Shown piece by piece: positions 1-10,621 of a stretch of DNA of 64,000 nt (its first letter is position 1; the number at the start of each line of letters is the position of its first letter). The DNA is taken from contig NZ_JABGBW010000001.1 in assembly GCF_014229965.1 (NCBI RefSeq), positions 124,001-188,000 of the forward strand, in the 5' to 3' direction. Below the pieces are notes generated by a model, which made no database searches, was not told the origin of the DNA, and saw only the letters and a program-made list of their open reading frames with translations. The stretch is from Peptostreptococcus canis (GTDB lineage Bacteria > Bacillota > Clostridia > Peptostreptococcales > Peptostreptococcaceae). A program made the position numbers and the translations under genes.

Positions 1-49
1 ATAAAGCCAATATTTTACCGGCATTTCTCTTTATTAATTTTATTATCAT
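1..49 (-). CDS. Partial CDS, unknown protein (N-terminus only)
   Basis: A minus-strand ATG at 47-49 lies behind a strong AGGAGG site (54-59). A TATAAT-like -10 box reads leftward at 82-87. Only the first 16 residues are visible; they are basic then hydrophobic, as at the start of a membrane or secreted protein. The gene is divergent from the amaP operon. The product cannot be identified. Confidence 0.5.
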   Translation of the reverse strand, partial: MIIKLIKRNAGKILAL

Positions 50-251
50 AAAAACCTCCTAAAATATCATTGATACACATTATTATACAATATATATATA
101 AATAGTTGAATATAAATATCAAATCTGTAATAAGTTAATAAAATATTATAAATTAACTTAAAGTATAGGTATTATATTATTTTCTATTCCATTTATAAAC
201 TTGATATGATAAACTATAAATGAAATATTGTTTTTTGTAGGAGGTGAATCT

Positions 252-986
252 GTGTCTAAATTGAAAAAAACTCTAAGTGTTATATACTATTTAGTTATTT
301 TATTGATGGTATTGATACTTTATTCGGCAAATTTCGATATTGGATTCGCTTCTATATTAAGTCAAAAAATATTAAGTTTAGAGTACGGAGAGATAACAAT
401 AACTTTATTTTCATCTCTTGTAGTAATTATCAGTTTTATAAAAATAATAACAACAGTTCTACAAAGAACTTCGGAAAGATATTTTACTCTATTTGAAGAC
501 TCAGGAAATGTTTCAATTTCTGATACTGCTATAAATAAGGTAGTTGAAAATTCTCTGAATAGCTTTGATGAAGTATTAGAGCACACAATATCGACAAAAA
601 TAAGAGATGATAAAAATGGTGAATCTCGTATAATTGTTAATATAAAATGCGGTCTAAATGAGGAACTTTGCAGAAGAAAAGGATATTATGAAGAAAAAGA
701 AATAAATTTAGAAGAGAGGGTAGAGAATCAGAAAGAAGATTCAACAGAAAATAATAAGAATTATATGAGTATCAATGATTTCTGTAATAAAATACAGAGA
801 TATGTCCATTCTTCATTGGAAAAATTTCTGTCGTTGAAAGTAGAGCAAGTAAATATAAAGTTTTATGATATAAAACAAAGAGAAGACACTAAAACAAACG
901 TAAAAAAAGACAACGGAAACAATAGTAGCAAATCTGTAGTCAATAATCAAAAGAATTATCAAGAAAAAAAGAAAAGAGTTAATTAG
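252..986 (+). CDS. amaP: Alkaline-shock membrane-anchor protein (AmaP-like)
   Basis: About 244 residues. Two N-terminal hydrophobic helices (within residues 1-60) are followed by a soluble domain and a long charged, low-complexity tail rich in N, K and E. It is the first gene of a three-gene operon with DUF2273 and Asp23 proteins, the arrangement in which AmaP anchors Asp23 at the membrane in Bacillota. The reading frame is open from a TTG at 228, but the GTG at 252 sits 5 bases after the AGGAGGTG site at 239-246 and is the better start. The family call rests on topology and context more than on motifs. Confidence 0.7.
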   Translation: MSKLKKTLSVIYYLVILLMVLILYSANFDIGFASILSQKILSLEYGEITITLFSSLVVIISFIKIITTVLQRTSERYFTLFEDSGNVSISDTAINKVVENSLNSFDEVLEHTISTKIRDDKNGESRIIVNIKCGLNEELCRRKGYYEEKEINLEERVENQKEDSTENNKNYMSINDFCNKIQRYVHSSLEKFLSLKVEQVNIKFYDIKQREDTKTNVKKDNGNNSSKSVVNNQKNYQEKKKRVN

Positions 987-998
987 GAGGTGATACTG

Positions 999-1511
999 TT
1001 GATAGATGAAAATTACCATATAGAAGATTTTGATGAAGGCATCAATCTGGAAAATGAATATATAGGTGAAATAAAAAGAAAAGAAAAACCTGTTTTCAAA
1101 AGCAAAATCATCTATGAAAACAGCAAAACCTCTGAAAATGATACATATGATGATTACCGACAGTTTGATTATGGAGAGCATTACAAAAGTGAATATGAAA
1201 GTGAAGATGATAAATCATATTCTGATTTCAAATTTGATGAAAATAAAAGAAATAAATATTCGTCAAATAGAAATAGTTTCTTTAATAGATTTATGGAAAA
1301 TTATATAATAAAATCCTATAGAAATAATCCCAATACGTTTAAAGGAACTATAATAGGAATTATAATATCTATATTAATACTGTCAATCGGTTTTTTAAAA
1401 ACCCTTTTAATAACGACTATTGTATTAATAGCCAATATAATAGGACAATTTTTTGATCAAAATCCCAGATTAATTTCATTTGTGGATTTAGTGGTAAAGA
1501 AGTTTAGATAA
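999..1511 (+). CDS. DUF2273-family small membrane protein
   Basis: About 170 residues. A long acidic, charged N-terminal region is followed by a C-terminal double hydrophobic segment (about residues 115-150) typical of DUF2273 proteins. It sits 12 bases after amaP and 21 bases before the Asp23 gene, so the three are probably co-transcribed. The TTG at 999 follows AGGAGG (985-990) at good spacing; the GTG at 990 overlaps the ribosome site and is less likely. The extended charged N-terminus is longer than the bare two-helix form of the family. Function is unknown beyond membrane association with the Asp23 complex. Confidence 0.65.
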   Translation: MIDENYHIEDFDEGINLENEYIGEIKRKEKPVFKSKIIYENSKTSENDTYDDYRQFDYGEHYKSEYESEDDKSYSDFKFDENKRNKYSSNRNSFFNRFMENYIIKSYRNNPNTFKGTIIGIIISILILSIGFLKTLLITTIVLIANIIGQFFDQNPRLISFVDLVVKKFR

Positions 1512-1532
1512 TTTTTGGGAGGAAAATAAATT

Positions 1533-1931
1533 ATGGAAAATAATGAATTCAATCAAGATAGTGTGGAATTGGTAGAGATAAATAATAGTAAATTGACATT
1601 TGACGAGCAGGTAATTGCTAAAATAGTAGGAATGGCACTTAAGAATGTCGATGGTGTAGCTCTTGTAAGAAGTGGAGGAGGAGCTTTTTCCGGTATAGTA
1701 GGAAGAAATAGCGGTGCCGGAATTAATGTTGAAGTCGGAGAAACAGAAGTTGCTGTTGATTTAAGATTAATATTGGAATTTGGAAAAAATGCTAGAGAAA
1801 AATATCTGGAATTGAAGACTCTAATTGAAAGTCAGGTATTTAGTATGACAGGTCTTAGAGTGGTAGAAGTAAATGCCAAAATAGAAGATGTATTAGATAC
1901 TGAAGATTTTAGAGCGAGATTAGATCAGTAA
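1533..1931 (+). CDS. asp23: Asp23/Gls24 family envelope stress protein
   Basis: 132 residues forming one compact Asp23/Gls24 (DUF322) domain: an IAKIVGMAL helix, a GVALVR strand, a glycine-rich insert (about residues 48-65) and the VNVEVG and VAVDLRL strands. Family members are abundant cytosolic proteins recruited to the membrane by AmaP during envelope or alkaline stress. GGGAGG lies 11 bases before the ATG. It is the last gene of the operon and is followed directly by a hairpin terminator. Confidence 0.88.
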   Translation: MENNEFNQDSVELVEINNSKLTFDEQVIAKIVGMALKNVDGVALVRSGGGAFSGIVGRNSGAGINVEVGETEVAVDLRLILEFGKNAREKYLELKTLIESQVFSMTGLRVVEVNAKIEDVLDTEDFRARLDQ

Positions 1932-1940
1932 TTACTGAGG

Positions 1941-1973
1941 GGCAACTATGCGATTGTGTAGTTGCCTTTATTT
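1941..1973 (+). terminator. Rho-independent terminator after asp23
   Basis: GGCAACTA (1941-1948) pairs exactly with TAGTTGCC (1959-1966) and is followed by TTTATTT. It closes the amaP-asp23 operon. Confidence 0.85.
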
Positions 1974-2021
1974 AAAAACTGAAAGGTATGTTGTATTACA
2001 GGAAAGGAAAAGAAAAAAATA

Positions 2022-2930
2022 GTGATAATAAGTGAAGTTAAAAATTTAGATGATTATGTAGTAAATGAATATGAAACCGGGGTTATAGTAAAGGATGTAA
2101 AAGACTTTGATCCGGTTCATATATTTGATTGTGGACAGTGTTTTAGATGGATTGGGGAAGAAGATGGCTCATATACAGGTGTCGCTATGGGGAAGGTCAT
2201 AAATGTAAAAAGAGACGGAAAAGATATAGTTATAGATAATACTAATCTAAAGGATTTTAAAAATATATGGTTTGAATATTTTGATTTAGGCAGAGATTAC
2301 TCTCTATTAAAAAAAGAATTTGTCAAGTTTGATGAAAATTTGAAAAATGCAGTCGATTTTGGATGGGGAATAAGGCTTTTACAACAAGATGGCTGGGAGA
2401 TGATTATATCGTTTATAATATCTTCAAATAATAGAATTCCGATGATACAAAGGGCTATAAATAATATATGTCAAAGATACGGGAAATGTATTGGTGAATA
2501 TAGGGGTAAAAAATATTATTCTTTTCCAGATCCTAAGGAATTAAGTGTTGCGACGGTTGAAGAATTAAGAGACTGTAAGACTGGATTTAGAGATAAATAC
2601 ATATACAGCACCACAAAAGATATAGTAGAAAATAATATAAATATCAATGACTTTTTAGAAATGGATTCTGAAACTTGCCATAAGGAACTGATGAAATTTA
2701 AAGGGGTAGGTGCAAAGGTTGCTGATTGTATAGCTTTATTCGGTATGAGAAAATACAATTCTTTTCCAGTTGATGTATGGGTAAAAAGAGTTATGCAGGA
2801 ATTTTACAATGCAAAAGAAATGAGCCTACCTAAAATGAGAAAGTATGGAATGGATTTATTCGGTGATGACGCCGGATTTGCTCAACAGTACTTGTTTTAT
2901 TATGTAAGAGAACTTGAGATAGGTAAATAG
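2022..2930 (+). CDS. 8-oxoguanine DNA glycosylase (OGG/HhH-GPD family)
   Basis: 302 residues. The N-terminal OGG-type domain has the FDCGQCFRW signature at 35-43. The HhH-GPD domain contains GVGAKVADCIALFG at about 228-241 followed by PVDVWVKRV, so K232 is the expected Schiff-base lysine and D251 the activating aspartate, as in bifunctional OGG1 enzymes. It would remove oxidised guanine from DNA and nick the abasic site. The GTG at 2022 has only a distant GGAAAGG upstream, so the start is less certain than the frame. Cardiolipin synthase follows after 9 bases. Confidence 0.85.
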   Translation: MIISEVKNLDDYVVNEYETGVIVKDVKDFDPVHIFDCGQCFRWIGEEDGSYTGVAMGKVINVKRDGKDIVIDNTNLKDFKNIWFEYFDLGRDYSLLKKEFVKFDENLKNAVDFGWGIRLLQQDGWEMIISFIISSNNRIPMIQRAINNICQRYGKCIGEYRGKKYYSFPDPKELSVATVEELRDCKTGFRDKYIYSTTKDIVENNININDFLEMDSETCHKELMKFKGVGAKVADCIALFGMRKYNSFPVDVWVKRVMQEFYNAKEMSLPKMRKYGMDLFGDDAGFAQQYLFYYVRELEIGK

Positions 2931-2939
2931 GAGACAGTT

Positions 2940-4418
2940 ATGTATTTAAATATAATCGTAGTTGTGACAATATTATCGTATATAGTAGGTATAATTATAT
3001 CTATGAGTATATTGCTTGAAAATAGAGACCCTTCTAAAACTCTGTCTTGGATGATGATGTTTGTATTATTGCCGGGTATCGGTATAATGATATATATTTT
3101 TTCAGGAAGAAATATCAGAAAACATAAGCTTTTTAAAGCAAAAACAAAATCTAAAAACCTGAACGAAAGACAGCTATTTGAAAATTTAGAAGTTGTAAAG
3201 CATATAGTAAACCTTCAAAAAAAGATGTTGGACGATGGAGAACTTATTAAAGATGTATCACCCATGAAAGAAAGGGTAATAAGGTTATTATTTAATTTGG
3301 GTCAATTTCCATACACTACTAATAACAAGGTAGAAATATATAAAGATGGTAATGAAAAATTTGCTCGATTATTAGAAGATATAGAAGCTGCTAAAAGCCA
3401 TATACATTTGGAATATTTTATTATAAAAGATGGAGAGATAGCGAAAAAGGTAAAAAAAGCCCTGATAAAAAAGGCAAGACAAGGAGTAGATGTAAGAATT
3501 TTATATGATGACCTGGCCTGTTGGAGATTTAAAATAAAAAGGGATTTTTTACATGATTTAAAGGAAGCAGGAGTGAAATACGCTGCATTCCTGCCTACAA
3601 AATTCCCTCTACTCGGTGGACAATTAAATTATCGTAATCATAGAAAGATAGCTATAATTGATGGTAGAGTGGGATACATGGGGGGATTAAATATAGGCGA
3701 TGAGTATATAGGCAAAAAGAAAAAATTTGGGTATTGGAGGGACACTCACCTTAGGATTGAAGGTGTGGCAACTCATATGCTGCAAATGATATTTTTGATA
3801 GACTGGTATTTGACCACTAATGAGATTTTAACTGATGAAGATTTTACTCCTAGAATAGAAAGTTTGGGTGATAAGGCTATCCAGGTAGTCGGTACCGGTC
3901 CAGATAGCAAATGGGAAGACATTCACTATGCATTTTTTTCTGCTATTAGTCAGGCAAAGGAAAGAGTATATATTGAAACACCATATTTTATACCTGACGA
4001 AAGTCTATTAAAAGCTATAAAGACAGCATCTTTAAGCGGTGTGGATGTGAGAATAATATTCCCTTCTATAATAGATCATTATGCGGTAAATATAGCGTCA
4101 TACTCATATTTTGAAGAAGTATTGGCGGCAGGTGGCAGGGTATTTTTATACCAACCCGGTTTTATTCACTCAAAAATGATAATTGTGGATGATGAAATAG
4201 CATCTGTTGGATCTTCAAATATAGATTTAAGGAGTTTTATGCTCAACTTTGAAGTGAACGCATTTATATATGATAAAGAACTGATAAAAGAAATTACTGA
4301 TTTATTCTACTTGGATCAGGATAATTCAAAAGAGTTGTTAAAAGAAAATTTCAGAACCAGAAATATTGTAGTAAGATTGGCAGAATCTATTGCAAGATTA
4401 TTTTCACCTTTACTATAA
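2940..4418 (+). CDS. cls: Cardiolipin synthase, two PLD motifs
   Basis: 492 residues. Two N-terminal membrane helices (about 3-25 and 36-55) precede two phospholipase-D domains with HRKIAIIDG starting at H234 and HSKMIIVDD starting at H410. The protein condenses two phosphatidylglycerol molecules to cardiolipin and glycerol at the membrane. Length and layout match bacterial ClsA-type enzymes. GGAGAC precedes the ATG by a few bases and the gene is close behind the glycosylase, so the two may share a transcript. Confidence 0.93.
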   Translation: MYLNIIVVVTILSYIVGIIISMSILLENRDPSKTLSWMMMFVLLPGIGIMIYIFSGRNIRKHKLFKAKTKSKNLNERQLFENLEVVKHIVNLQKKMLDDGELIKDVSPMKERVIRLLFNLGQFPYTTNNKVEIYKDGNEKFARLLEDIEAAKSHIHLEYFIIKDGEIAKKVKKALIKKARQGVDVRILYDDLACWRFKIKRDFLHDLKEAGVKYAAFLPTKFPLLGGQLNYRNHRKIAIIDGRVGYMGGLNIGDEYIGKKKKFGYWRDTHLRIEGVATHMLQMIFLIDWYLTTNEILTDEDFTPRIESLGDKAIQVVGTGPDSKWEDIHYAFFSAISQAKERVYIETPYFIPDESLLKAIKTASLSGVDVRIIFPSIIDHYAVNIASYSYFEEVLAAGGRVFLYQPGFIHSKMIIVDDEIASVGSSNIDLRSFMLNFEVNAFIYDKELIKEITDLFYLDQDNSKELLKENFRTRNIVVRLAESIARLFSPLL

Positions 4419-4436
4419 TTATAAAAGAAGTATAAT
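4409..4436 (+). promoter_or_regulatory. Candidate groESL promoter
   Basis: TTTACT (4409-4414) and TATAAT (4431-4436) are separated by 16 bases, about 75 bases before groES. I see no CIRCE inverted repeat (TTAGCACTC-N9-GAGTGCTAA) between cls and groES, so HrcA control is not supported by the sequence. Confidence 0.4.
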
Positions 4437-4511
4437 ATATAGTATAAAGGTTTTTGTAAATATATTTTATGTATACTAAAAAGAATTATATGAAATGGAG
4501 GTAATGATATC

Positions 4512-4796
4512 ATGAAAATCAAGCCATTAGGCGATAGAGTTGTTTTAAAAAAAGTTGAGGCGGAAGAAAAAACTGCCAGTGGAATAATACTTACAGGGGC
4601 AGCTAAGGAAGTACCTCAATTTGCAGAGGTAGTAGCTGTTGGATCCGGAACAGTAGACGGAAAAGAAATAAATATGGAAGTGAATGTAGGGGATCATGTA
4701 ATATACAATAGATACGCAGGTACAGAAGTAAAATTGAAAAATGAAGAATTTATCGTAATAAAAATAGAAGACATAGTAGGAGTATTAGAAGACTAG
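4512..4796 (+). CDS. groES: Co-chaperonin GroES
   Basis: 94 residues, the usual GroES length, starting [14 protein letters not shown]. The central region ([23 protein letters not shown]) and the C-terminal [13 protein letters not shown] strand match the family. It caps the GroEL chamber during ATP-driven protein folding in the cytosol. GGAGG precedes the ATG. groEL follows after 11 bases in the same operon. Confidence 0.97.
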   Translation: MKIKPLGDRVVLKKVEAEEKTASGIILTGAAKEVPQFAEVVAVGSGTVDGKEINMEVNVGDHVIYNRYAGTEVKLKNEEFIVIKIEDIVGVLED

Positions 4797-4804
4797 GAGG
4801 GTGA

Positions 4805-6418
<1,614 letters not shown>

Positions 6419-6427
6419 ATTTAAAAT

Positions 6428-6463
6428 AGGCCTTGAGATAAGCTCAAGGTCTAAAATTTTCTT
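6428..6463 (+). terminator. Terminator after groEL
   Basis: CCTTGAG (6431-6437) pairs with CTCAAGG (6443-6449), followed by a T-rich stretch. Confidence 0.75.
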
Positions 6464-6503
6464 TATAATGTCATTATAAAAATGCTAACGATTAAAAGAA
6501 ATA

Positions 6504-6512
6504 TGGTATAAT
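6504..6512 (+). promoter_or_regulatory. guaA promoter, extended -10
   Basis: TGGTATAAT (6504-6512) is a perfect extended -10 element 53 bases before guaA. No good -35 is seen, as is common for extended -10 promoters. No purine riboswitch-like fold is apparent in the short leader. Confidence 0.55.
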
Positions 6513-6564
6513 AGAGCATATTAATTAAAACAAAACTTATTATATAAAATGGAAGGAGACATAA

Positions 6565-8100
6565 ATGAATCATAACCATGAAATAGTATTGGTAATTGAC
6601 TTTGGTGGACAGTATAACCAATTAATTGCGAGAAGGGTAAGAGAAAACAATGTATATTGTGAAATTTATCCATATAATATAAGTGTAGAAAAAATAAAGG
6701 AACTGAATCCAAAAGGAATAATATTTACAGGAGGCCCTAATTCTGTTTATGAAGACGGATCTCCAAAAGTAGATGAAGAAATATTCAAACTAGGTATACC
6801 AATTCTTGGAATTTGTTATGGTATGCAGATAATGACTCAGATGCTTGGCGGAGTAGTAAGCACGGCTTCAACAAGGGAATTCGGAAAAACTGAAACAAAA
6901 ATAAAAGATAATTCTTCATTATTTAAAGGAACATCTGAAATACAAAAAACTTGGATGAGTCATGTTGACTATGTAGAAAAAATGCCGGAAAACTTTGAAG
7001 TAATAGCTACTACATCAGCTTGTCCGGTAGCTGCAATGCAGAATGTAAAAGATAAATTTTATGGAATACAATTCCATACGGAAGTTGAACATACAGAATT
7101 TGGACAGAAAATACTAAGTAATTTCCTTGATATATGTAAAGTATCACGTGACTGGTCTATGAAAGGTTATGCTGCGGATTGTATAGAAGAAATAAAACAA
7201 AAGGTAGGAGATAAAAAAGTTCTTCTTGCGCTTTCAGGCGGTGTCGACTCATCAGTAGTAGCTGCAGCTATCTCTAAGGCAATAGGAAATCAGTTGACTT
7301 GTATATTTGTAGATCATGGTCTAATGAGAAAAAATGAAGGTGACGAAGTAGAAGCGGCTTTCAAAAATTCAGGAATGAACTTTATCAGGGTAAACGCTGA
7401 AGACAGATTTTTAGGAAAGCTTGCAGGGGTAGAAAATCCTGAAAAGAAGAGAAAAATAATTGGTGAAGAATTCATTAGAGTATTTGAAGAAGAAGCGAAG
7501 AAAATAGGTTCAGTGGACTTTTTGGCACAGGGAACTATATATGCCGATATAGTGGAATCAGGTATTGGTGAATCTGCGGTAATAAAAAGCCATCACAATG
7601 TGGGTGGATTACCGGAGCACGTCGACTTCAAGGAAATAATTGAACCTTTAAGAACTCTATTTAAAGATGAAGTAAGAAAACTAGGCTTGGAACTAGGATT
7701 GCCTGACTATTTGGTATATAGACAACCATTCCCGGGACCGGGTCTGGCTATAAGAGTGATGGGCGATATTACTAAAGAGAAACTGGATATATTGAGAGAT
7801 GCAGATTTTATTTTTAGAGACGAAATTGCTAAGGCAGGCCTTGACAAGGATATAAATCAGTATTTTGCAGTCCTTACTAACACTAGAACTGTTGGAGTAA
7901 TGGGCGACTTTAGAACGTATGACTATACCCTTGCTTTAAGGGGTGTGAGAACTTCTGACTTTATGACCGCTGACTGGGCTAGAATCCCTTATGAGGTATT
8001 GGATAAGGTGTCTATAAGAATTGTAAATGAAGTAGATCATATAAACAGAATCGTGTATGATATAACAAGCAAACCACCTGCGACTATTGAGTGGGAATAG
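6565..8100 (+). CDS. guaA: GMP synthase, glutamine-hydrolysing
   Basis: 511 residues. The N-terminal class I amidotransferase has GICYGMQ with catalytic Cys84 and a conserved FHTEVEHT histidine motif. The ATP pyrophosphatase domain has LSGGVDSS at 223-230, and the C-terminal dimerisation domain ends in the conserved PATIEWE. It converts XMP to GMP with ATP and glutamine. AAGGAG precedes the ATG. The 3' end GAGTGGGAATAG serves as the attachment site for the neighbouring prophage; the coding sequence remains complete. Confidence 0.98.
   Translation: MNHNHEIVLVIDFGGQYNQLIARRVRENNVYCEIYPYNISVEKIKELNPKGIIFTGGPNSVYEDGSPKVDEEIFKLGIPILGICYGMQIMTQMLGGVVSTASTREFGKTETKIKDNSSLFKGTSEIQKTWMSHVDYVEKMPENFEVIATTSACPVAAMQNVKDKFYGIQFHTEVEHTEFGQKILSNFLDICKVSRDWSMKGYAADCIEEIKQKVGDKKVLLALSGGVDSSVVAAAISKAIGNQLTCIFVDHGLMRKNEGDEVEAAFKNSGMNFIRVNAEDRFLGKLAGVENPEKKRKIIGEEFIRVFEEEAKKIGSVDFLAQGTIYADIVESGIGESAVIKSHHNVGGLPEHVDFKEIIEPLRTLFKDEVRKLGLELGLPDYLVYRQPFPGPGLAIRVMGDITKEKLDILRDADFIFRDEIAKAGLDKDINQYFAVLTNTRTVGVMGDFRTYDYTLALRGVRTSDFMTADWARIPYEVLDKVSIRIVNEVDHINRIVYDITSKPPATIEWE
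8089..8100 (+). other. Attachment core, left copy (guaA 3' end)
   Basis: GAGTGGGAATAG forms the last four codons of guaA, including the stop. The same 12 bases with one A-to-G change recur at 39,961-39,972 and 55,818-55,829, in the same orientation and at the borders of accessory blocks. The guaA 3' end is an established integration hotspot for tyrosine-integrase elements such as Tn5801. That this is the core of recombination here is inference. Confidence 0.7.
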
Positions 8101-8106
8101 ATAATG

Positions 8107-8150
8107 AAAACGCTAGAATCTTTATATATCAAGGGTTCTAGCGTTTTGTT
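8107..8150 (+). terminator. Terminator between guaA and the prophage
   Basis: AAAACGCTAGAA (8107-8118) pairs exactly with TTCTAGCGTTTT (8136-8147). The stem is long and symmetrical and could work in both directions, ending guaA and the convergent integrase transcript. Confidence 0.85.
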
Positions 8151-8160
8151 TTATATATAG

Positions 8161-8178
8161 GGAGTTAAAAAGGAGTTA
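8161..8178 (+). repeat. Integrase arm-type repeat, left end
   Basis: GGAGTTAAAAAGGAGTTA contains two GGAGTTA units 11 bases apart. An identical 18-mer in the same orientation lies at 39,841-39,858, inside the other prophage end. Paired short repeats just inside both ends are typical arm sites for tyrosine integrases. The left copy overlaps the integrase stop codon. Confidence 0.65.
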
Positions 8179-9240
8179 TTTATTTTCTGTCTGTTCAAGT
8201 GATTTCAATTTATCCACTACTTCAACTCTTTTATTTGGGTATAGGTGTCCATATGTATTCCATGTTGTATCTACTTTTTCATGTCCTAATCTGTCCGCTA
8301 TAGTCATAATATTTATATCTAAATTTATTAGTAAACTGGCATGTGAATGTCTAAAATCATGCGTTCTTATTCTTTTCAATTCAGTATCTTTAATATACTT
8401 ATTCATCAATTTAGCTGGGTATGATCTTGCAAATGTGAAGATTCTATTATCTTTTTCAAGACAATATATTGTTTTCATATAAGATGAAAGTTGATTCATG
8501 ATTGATTCGGGTAAACCAATGATTCTTTTTCCTTTTTCTGTCTTAGGTTCAGTTATATATGTTATACCGTTAATAACAGATAAAGACTTATTAATAGATA
8601 TAGTTTGTTCTTCAAAATTAATATCTGTTGGTGTGAGTGCTAACATTTCACCTATTCTCATTCCACTATAATATAATATCTCAAATATAATTTTATCCTC
8701 AGGTTTGGTAATATTTGATATGAATATTTTGTATTCATCATATGTCCAAAAGTTCATTTCATCAGATTTTTTCTTACCTATGCTACCTGCTTTTCGAACC
8801 GGATTAGATTGTAATCCATAAAATGAGACTGCATAATTTAGTATGGCACTCATTTGATTATTTATTGTCTTTGTGAATGTGTTAGAGTAACCTTCTTTTA
8901 AAATTGCGTTTTGCCACTTCCTAATAAGTAAAGGAGATATATCTTTTACTTTTATGTCTTTAAAAAAGGGTAGTATATGTTTGTCTATTATATTTTTCTT
9001 TGTAGACATAGTACTAACCTTTAATCTAGGTGATAAATCATCCATATAATTATTTACTAAATGAATAAATATTATATCTGTTGTAACATCTAAGGAGTTA
9101 ATAAAATCTGACTCCCATTGTTTCGCTTCCTTTTTGGTTTTAAACCCTTTTTTCTGTTTTCTTTGACTCTCGCCTTTATAGTCTGTATAGTAAATTTGGA
9201 CTCTCCAAAGTCCAGTAGAATTATCTTTATATACCCCCAT
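8176..9240 (-). CDS. int: Prophage tyrosine integrase
   Basis: 354 residues. An N-terminal arm-binding domain (about 1-50, with GLWRVQIYYTDYKG) precedes a SAM-like core-binding domain (about 55-150) and the catalytic domain with R195 (SGMRIGEM), H294 and R297 (THDFRHSH), H320 (LGHEKVD) and nucleophile Y330. All catalytic residues are present. It would integrate and excise the element at the guaA 3' end, which it adjoins. It is related to the broken integrase at 44.7-45.8 kb, with the same WxxEEYxxF and RxHDxRHSH blocks. Confidence 0.95.
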   Translation of the reverse strand: MGVYKDNSTGLWRVQIYYTDYKGESQRKQKKGFKTKKEAKQWESDFINSLDVTTDIIFIHLVNNYMDDLSPRLKVSTMSTKKNIIDKHILPFFKDIKVKDISPLLIRKWQNAILKEGYSNTFTKTINNQMSAILNYAVSFYGLQSNPVRKAGSIGKKKSDEMNFWTYDEYKIFISNITKPEDKIIFEILYYSGMRIGEMLALTPTDINFEEQTISINKSLSVINGITYITEPKTEKGKRIIGLPESIMNQLSSYMKTIYCLEKDNRIFTFARSYPAKLMNKYIKDTELKRIRTHDFRHSHASLLINLDINIMTIADRLGHEKVDTTWNTYGHLYPNKRVEVVDKLKSLEQTENK

Positions 9241-9265
9241 TTTTATACACCTACTTTCAATTTTA

Positions 9266-9274
9266 TGTTATAAT
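9266..9274 (+). promoter_or_regulatory. Extended -10 promoter for candidate small RNA
   Basis: TGTTATAAT (9266-9274) lies about 7 bases before the first paired base of the RNA-like structure that follows. No clear -35 is seen. No plus-strand gene starts downstream before the terminator. Confidence 0.5.
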
Positions 9275-9278
9275 GTAG

Positions 9279-9366
9279 GTACAGCAAATAGGCTCACTCA
9301 GTGAGTTATTTGTGTACGGTATAAGAAGTAGTGTTCCGCCAAGATTCAGCTACTTCTTATTTTTTG
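9279..9366 (+). ncRNA. Candidate structured small RNA, about 85 nt
   Basis: Two consecutive hairpins follow an extended -10 box. The first (9279-9317) pairs GTACA, CAAATA and CTCAC with GTGAG, TATTTG-like and TGTAC segments, leaving a 3-base loop. The second pairs ATAAGAAGTAG (9321-9331) with CTACTTCTTAT (9350-9360) and ends in TTTTTT, a factor-independent terminator on the plus strand. There is no open frame of note. It lies between the 5' end of int and the 3' end of the nuclease gene, both on the other strand. Role unknown: antisense regulator, toxin-antitoxin RNA or lysogeny control are all possible. Confidence 0.55.
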
Positions 9367-9371
9367 TAAAA

Positions 9372-10517
9372 TTATCTTTTCGCTCTTCTATACCCTGCAG
9401 CCTGAGCTTCTTCCTCTGAATTAAAATAAACAACATTGTTTTTACTAATTTTATTGTATGAAGCACCACCAGGAACATGATATATCATACTCTTGCTATT
9501 ACCTTTAATTTTTCCATATGTTGTGTCAGCACTATAATCCTTTCCAAAGCTATTGCTCGAATCAGTGCTTTCTGAATTTGAATTGACGGATTTTGAGTTA
9601 GTAGAATTTGAATCAGCAGTTTGATTAAATTCTTGTGATTTCGCTTCATTCCACAATCCAATTCCGTTATTTCTAGCTTCCCTTTGCAATTTATTAAAAA
9701 ATTCGCTATATTTACTATCAGGTTGATATGTATAAGCTTGACCGTACCCGTCTTTTATAAGTTTTGCATTAAACATTTTATCGATAATTTCAGCTTCTGT
9801 TGGTTCGTTCGTATTTGGTCGTGCCAACCACACATATCTCAAAAGTCTGCCATATTTATCAGTTTCAGAAACATCTTTTTGGAGATATACAGTTTTAGAG
9901 TTTAGTGAGTTTTTTGTAAAATCACTAGCTTCTTTTCCATAAAATTGAACTGGGTTACTAGGGTGAACAGTCTCAGGAGTATCTACGCCTATCATTCTAA
10001 TTTTGTACTCTTTATTATCTAAATTAACGTATATTGTATCCCCATCAACGACTTTTGTTACTTTTGCCTCAGAGAAAGAGTTAGTGTTTTTATTAATTGA
10101 GTTATCTACAGACTCTTTAGTTTCCGTTTCTTTCTTAGCTTTATCGTTATTTTCAATCTCTTTATCGGCTACAATAACTTTTTTAGAATTATTATTAGAA
10201 TGTTCATTACCAACTTTTTCCTGTTTTTTAGTTTGCTGAGTTACTGTTTGTTGAGATGAGTTTAAATATATAGCATCTCCGACTTTGCCAGCAACAAAAA
10301 AAGATAAAACAAAAGCCATTAGTGAATATAAAACCGGATTTGAGTACCATTTGTTTTTGGGTAGGTTGAATTTTTCTTGTATTTTAAATTTATTTTTCTT
10401 CGCATAATATATACCGTATATTCCAGCCAATACTATTGCCAAAGGCGCAAGAAATATTGCAAAGAAAAATAATAATCCATATTTGATGATTTTAAAAATT
10501 CCAATTTTCTTCTTCAT
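9372..10517 (-). CDS. Membrane-anchored thermonuclease (SNase family)
   Basis: 381 residues from the ATG at 10,517, which sits behind GGAGG. Two N-terminal hydrophobic segments (about 10-38 and 60-80) and a low-complexity linker lead to an SNase domain (about 150-290) with VVDGDT (D160), RMIGVDTPE (R174, E182) and DKYGRLL (R224), matching the catalytic Asp, Arg, Glu, Arg of staphylococcal nuclease. The C-terminus has a YHVPGGxxY...AGYRRAK module often attached to secreted nucleases. It probably degrades nucleic acid outside the membrane and may be a lysogenic conversion gene. An alternative ATG 15 bases upstream overlaps the ribosome site. Confidence 0.85.
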   Translation of the reverse strand: MKKKIGIFKIIKYGLLFFFAIFLAPLAIVLAGIYGIYYAKKNKFKIQEKFNLPKNKWYSNPVLYSLMAFVLSFFVAGKVGDAIYLNSSQQTVTQQTKKQEKVGNEHSNNNSKKVIVADKEIENNDKAKKETETKESVDNSINKNTNSFSEAKVTKVVDGDTIYVNLDNKEYKIRMIGVDTPETVHPSNPVQFYGKEASDFTKNSLNSKTVYLQKDVSETDKYGRLLRYVWLARPNTNEPTEAEIIDKMFNAKLIKDGYGQAYTYQPDSKYSEFFNKLQREARNNGIGLWNEAKSQEFNQTADSNSTNSKSVNSNSESTDSSNSFGKDYSADTTYGKIKGNSKSMIYHVPGGASYNKISKNNVVYFNSEEEAQAAGYRRAKR

Positions 10518-10621
10518 AAAAAATACCTCCATAAAAAATTTATACCAAAATTTTAAAGATTATGATAAATGTTTTCTATTCAATACGCACAAAAAGAACT
10601 AAATACTATAAGGTATTCGCT

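Noticed and set aside
4419-4511. CIRCE operator before groES
   Set aside because: No TTAGCACTC-N9-GAGTGCTAA element is present; only a plain promoter-like sequence.
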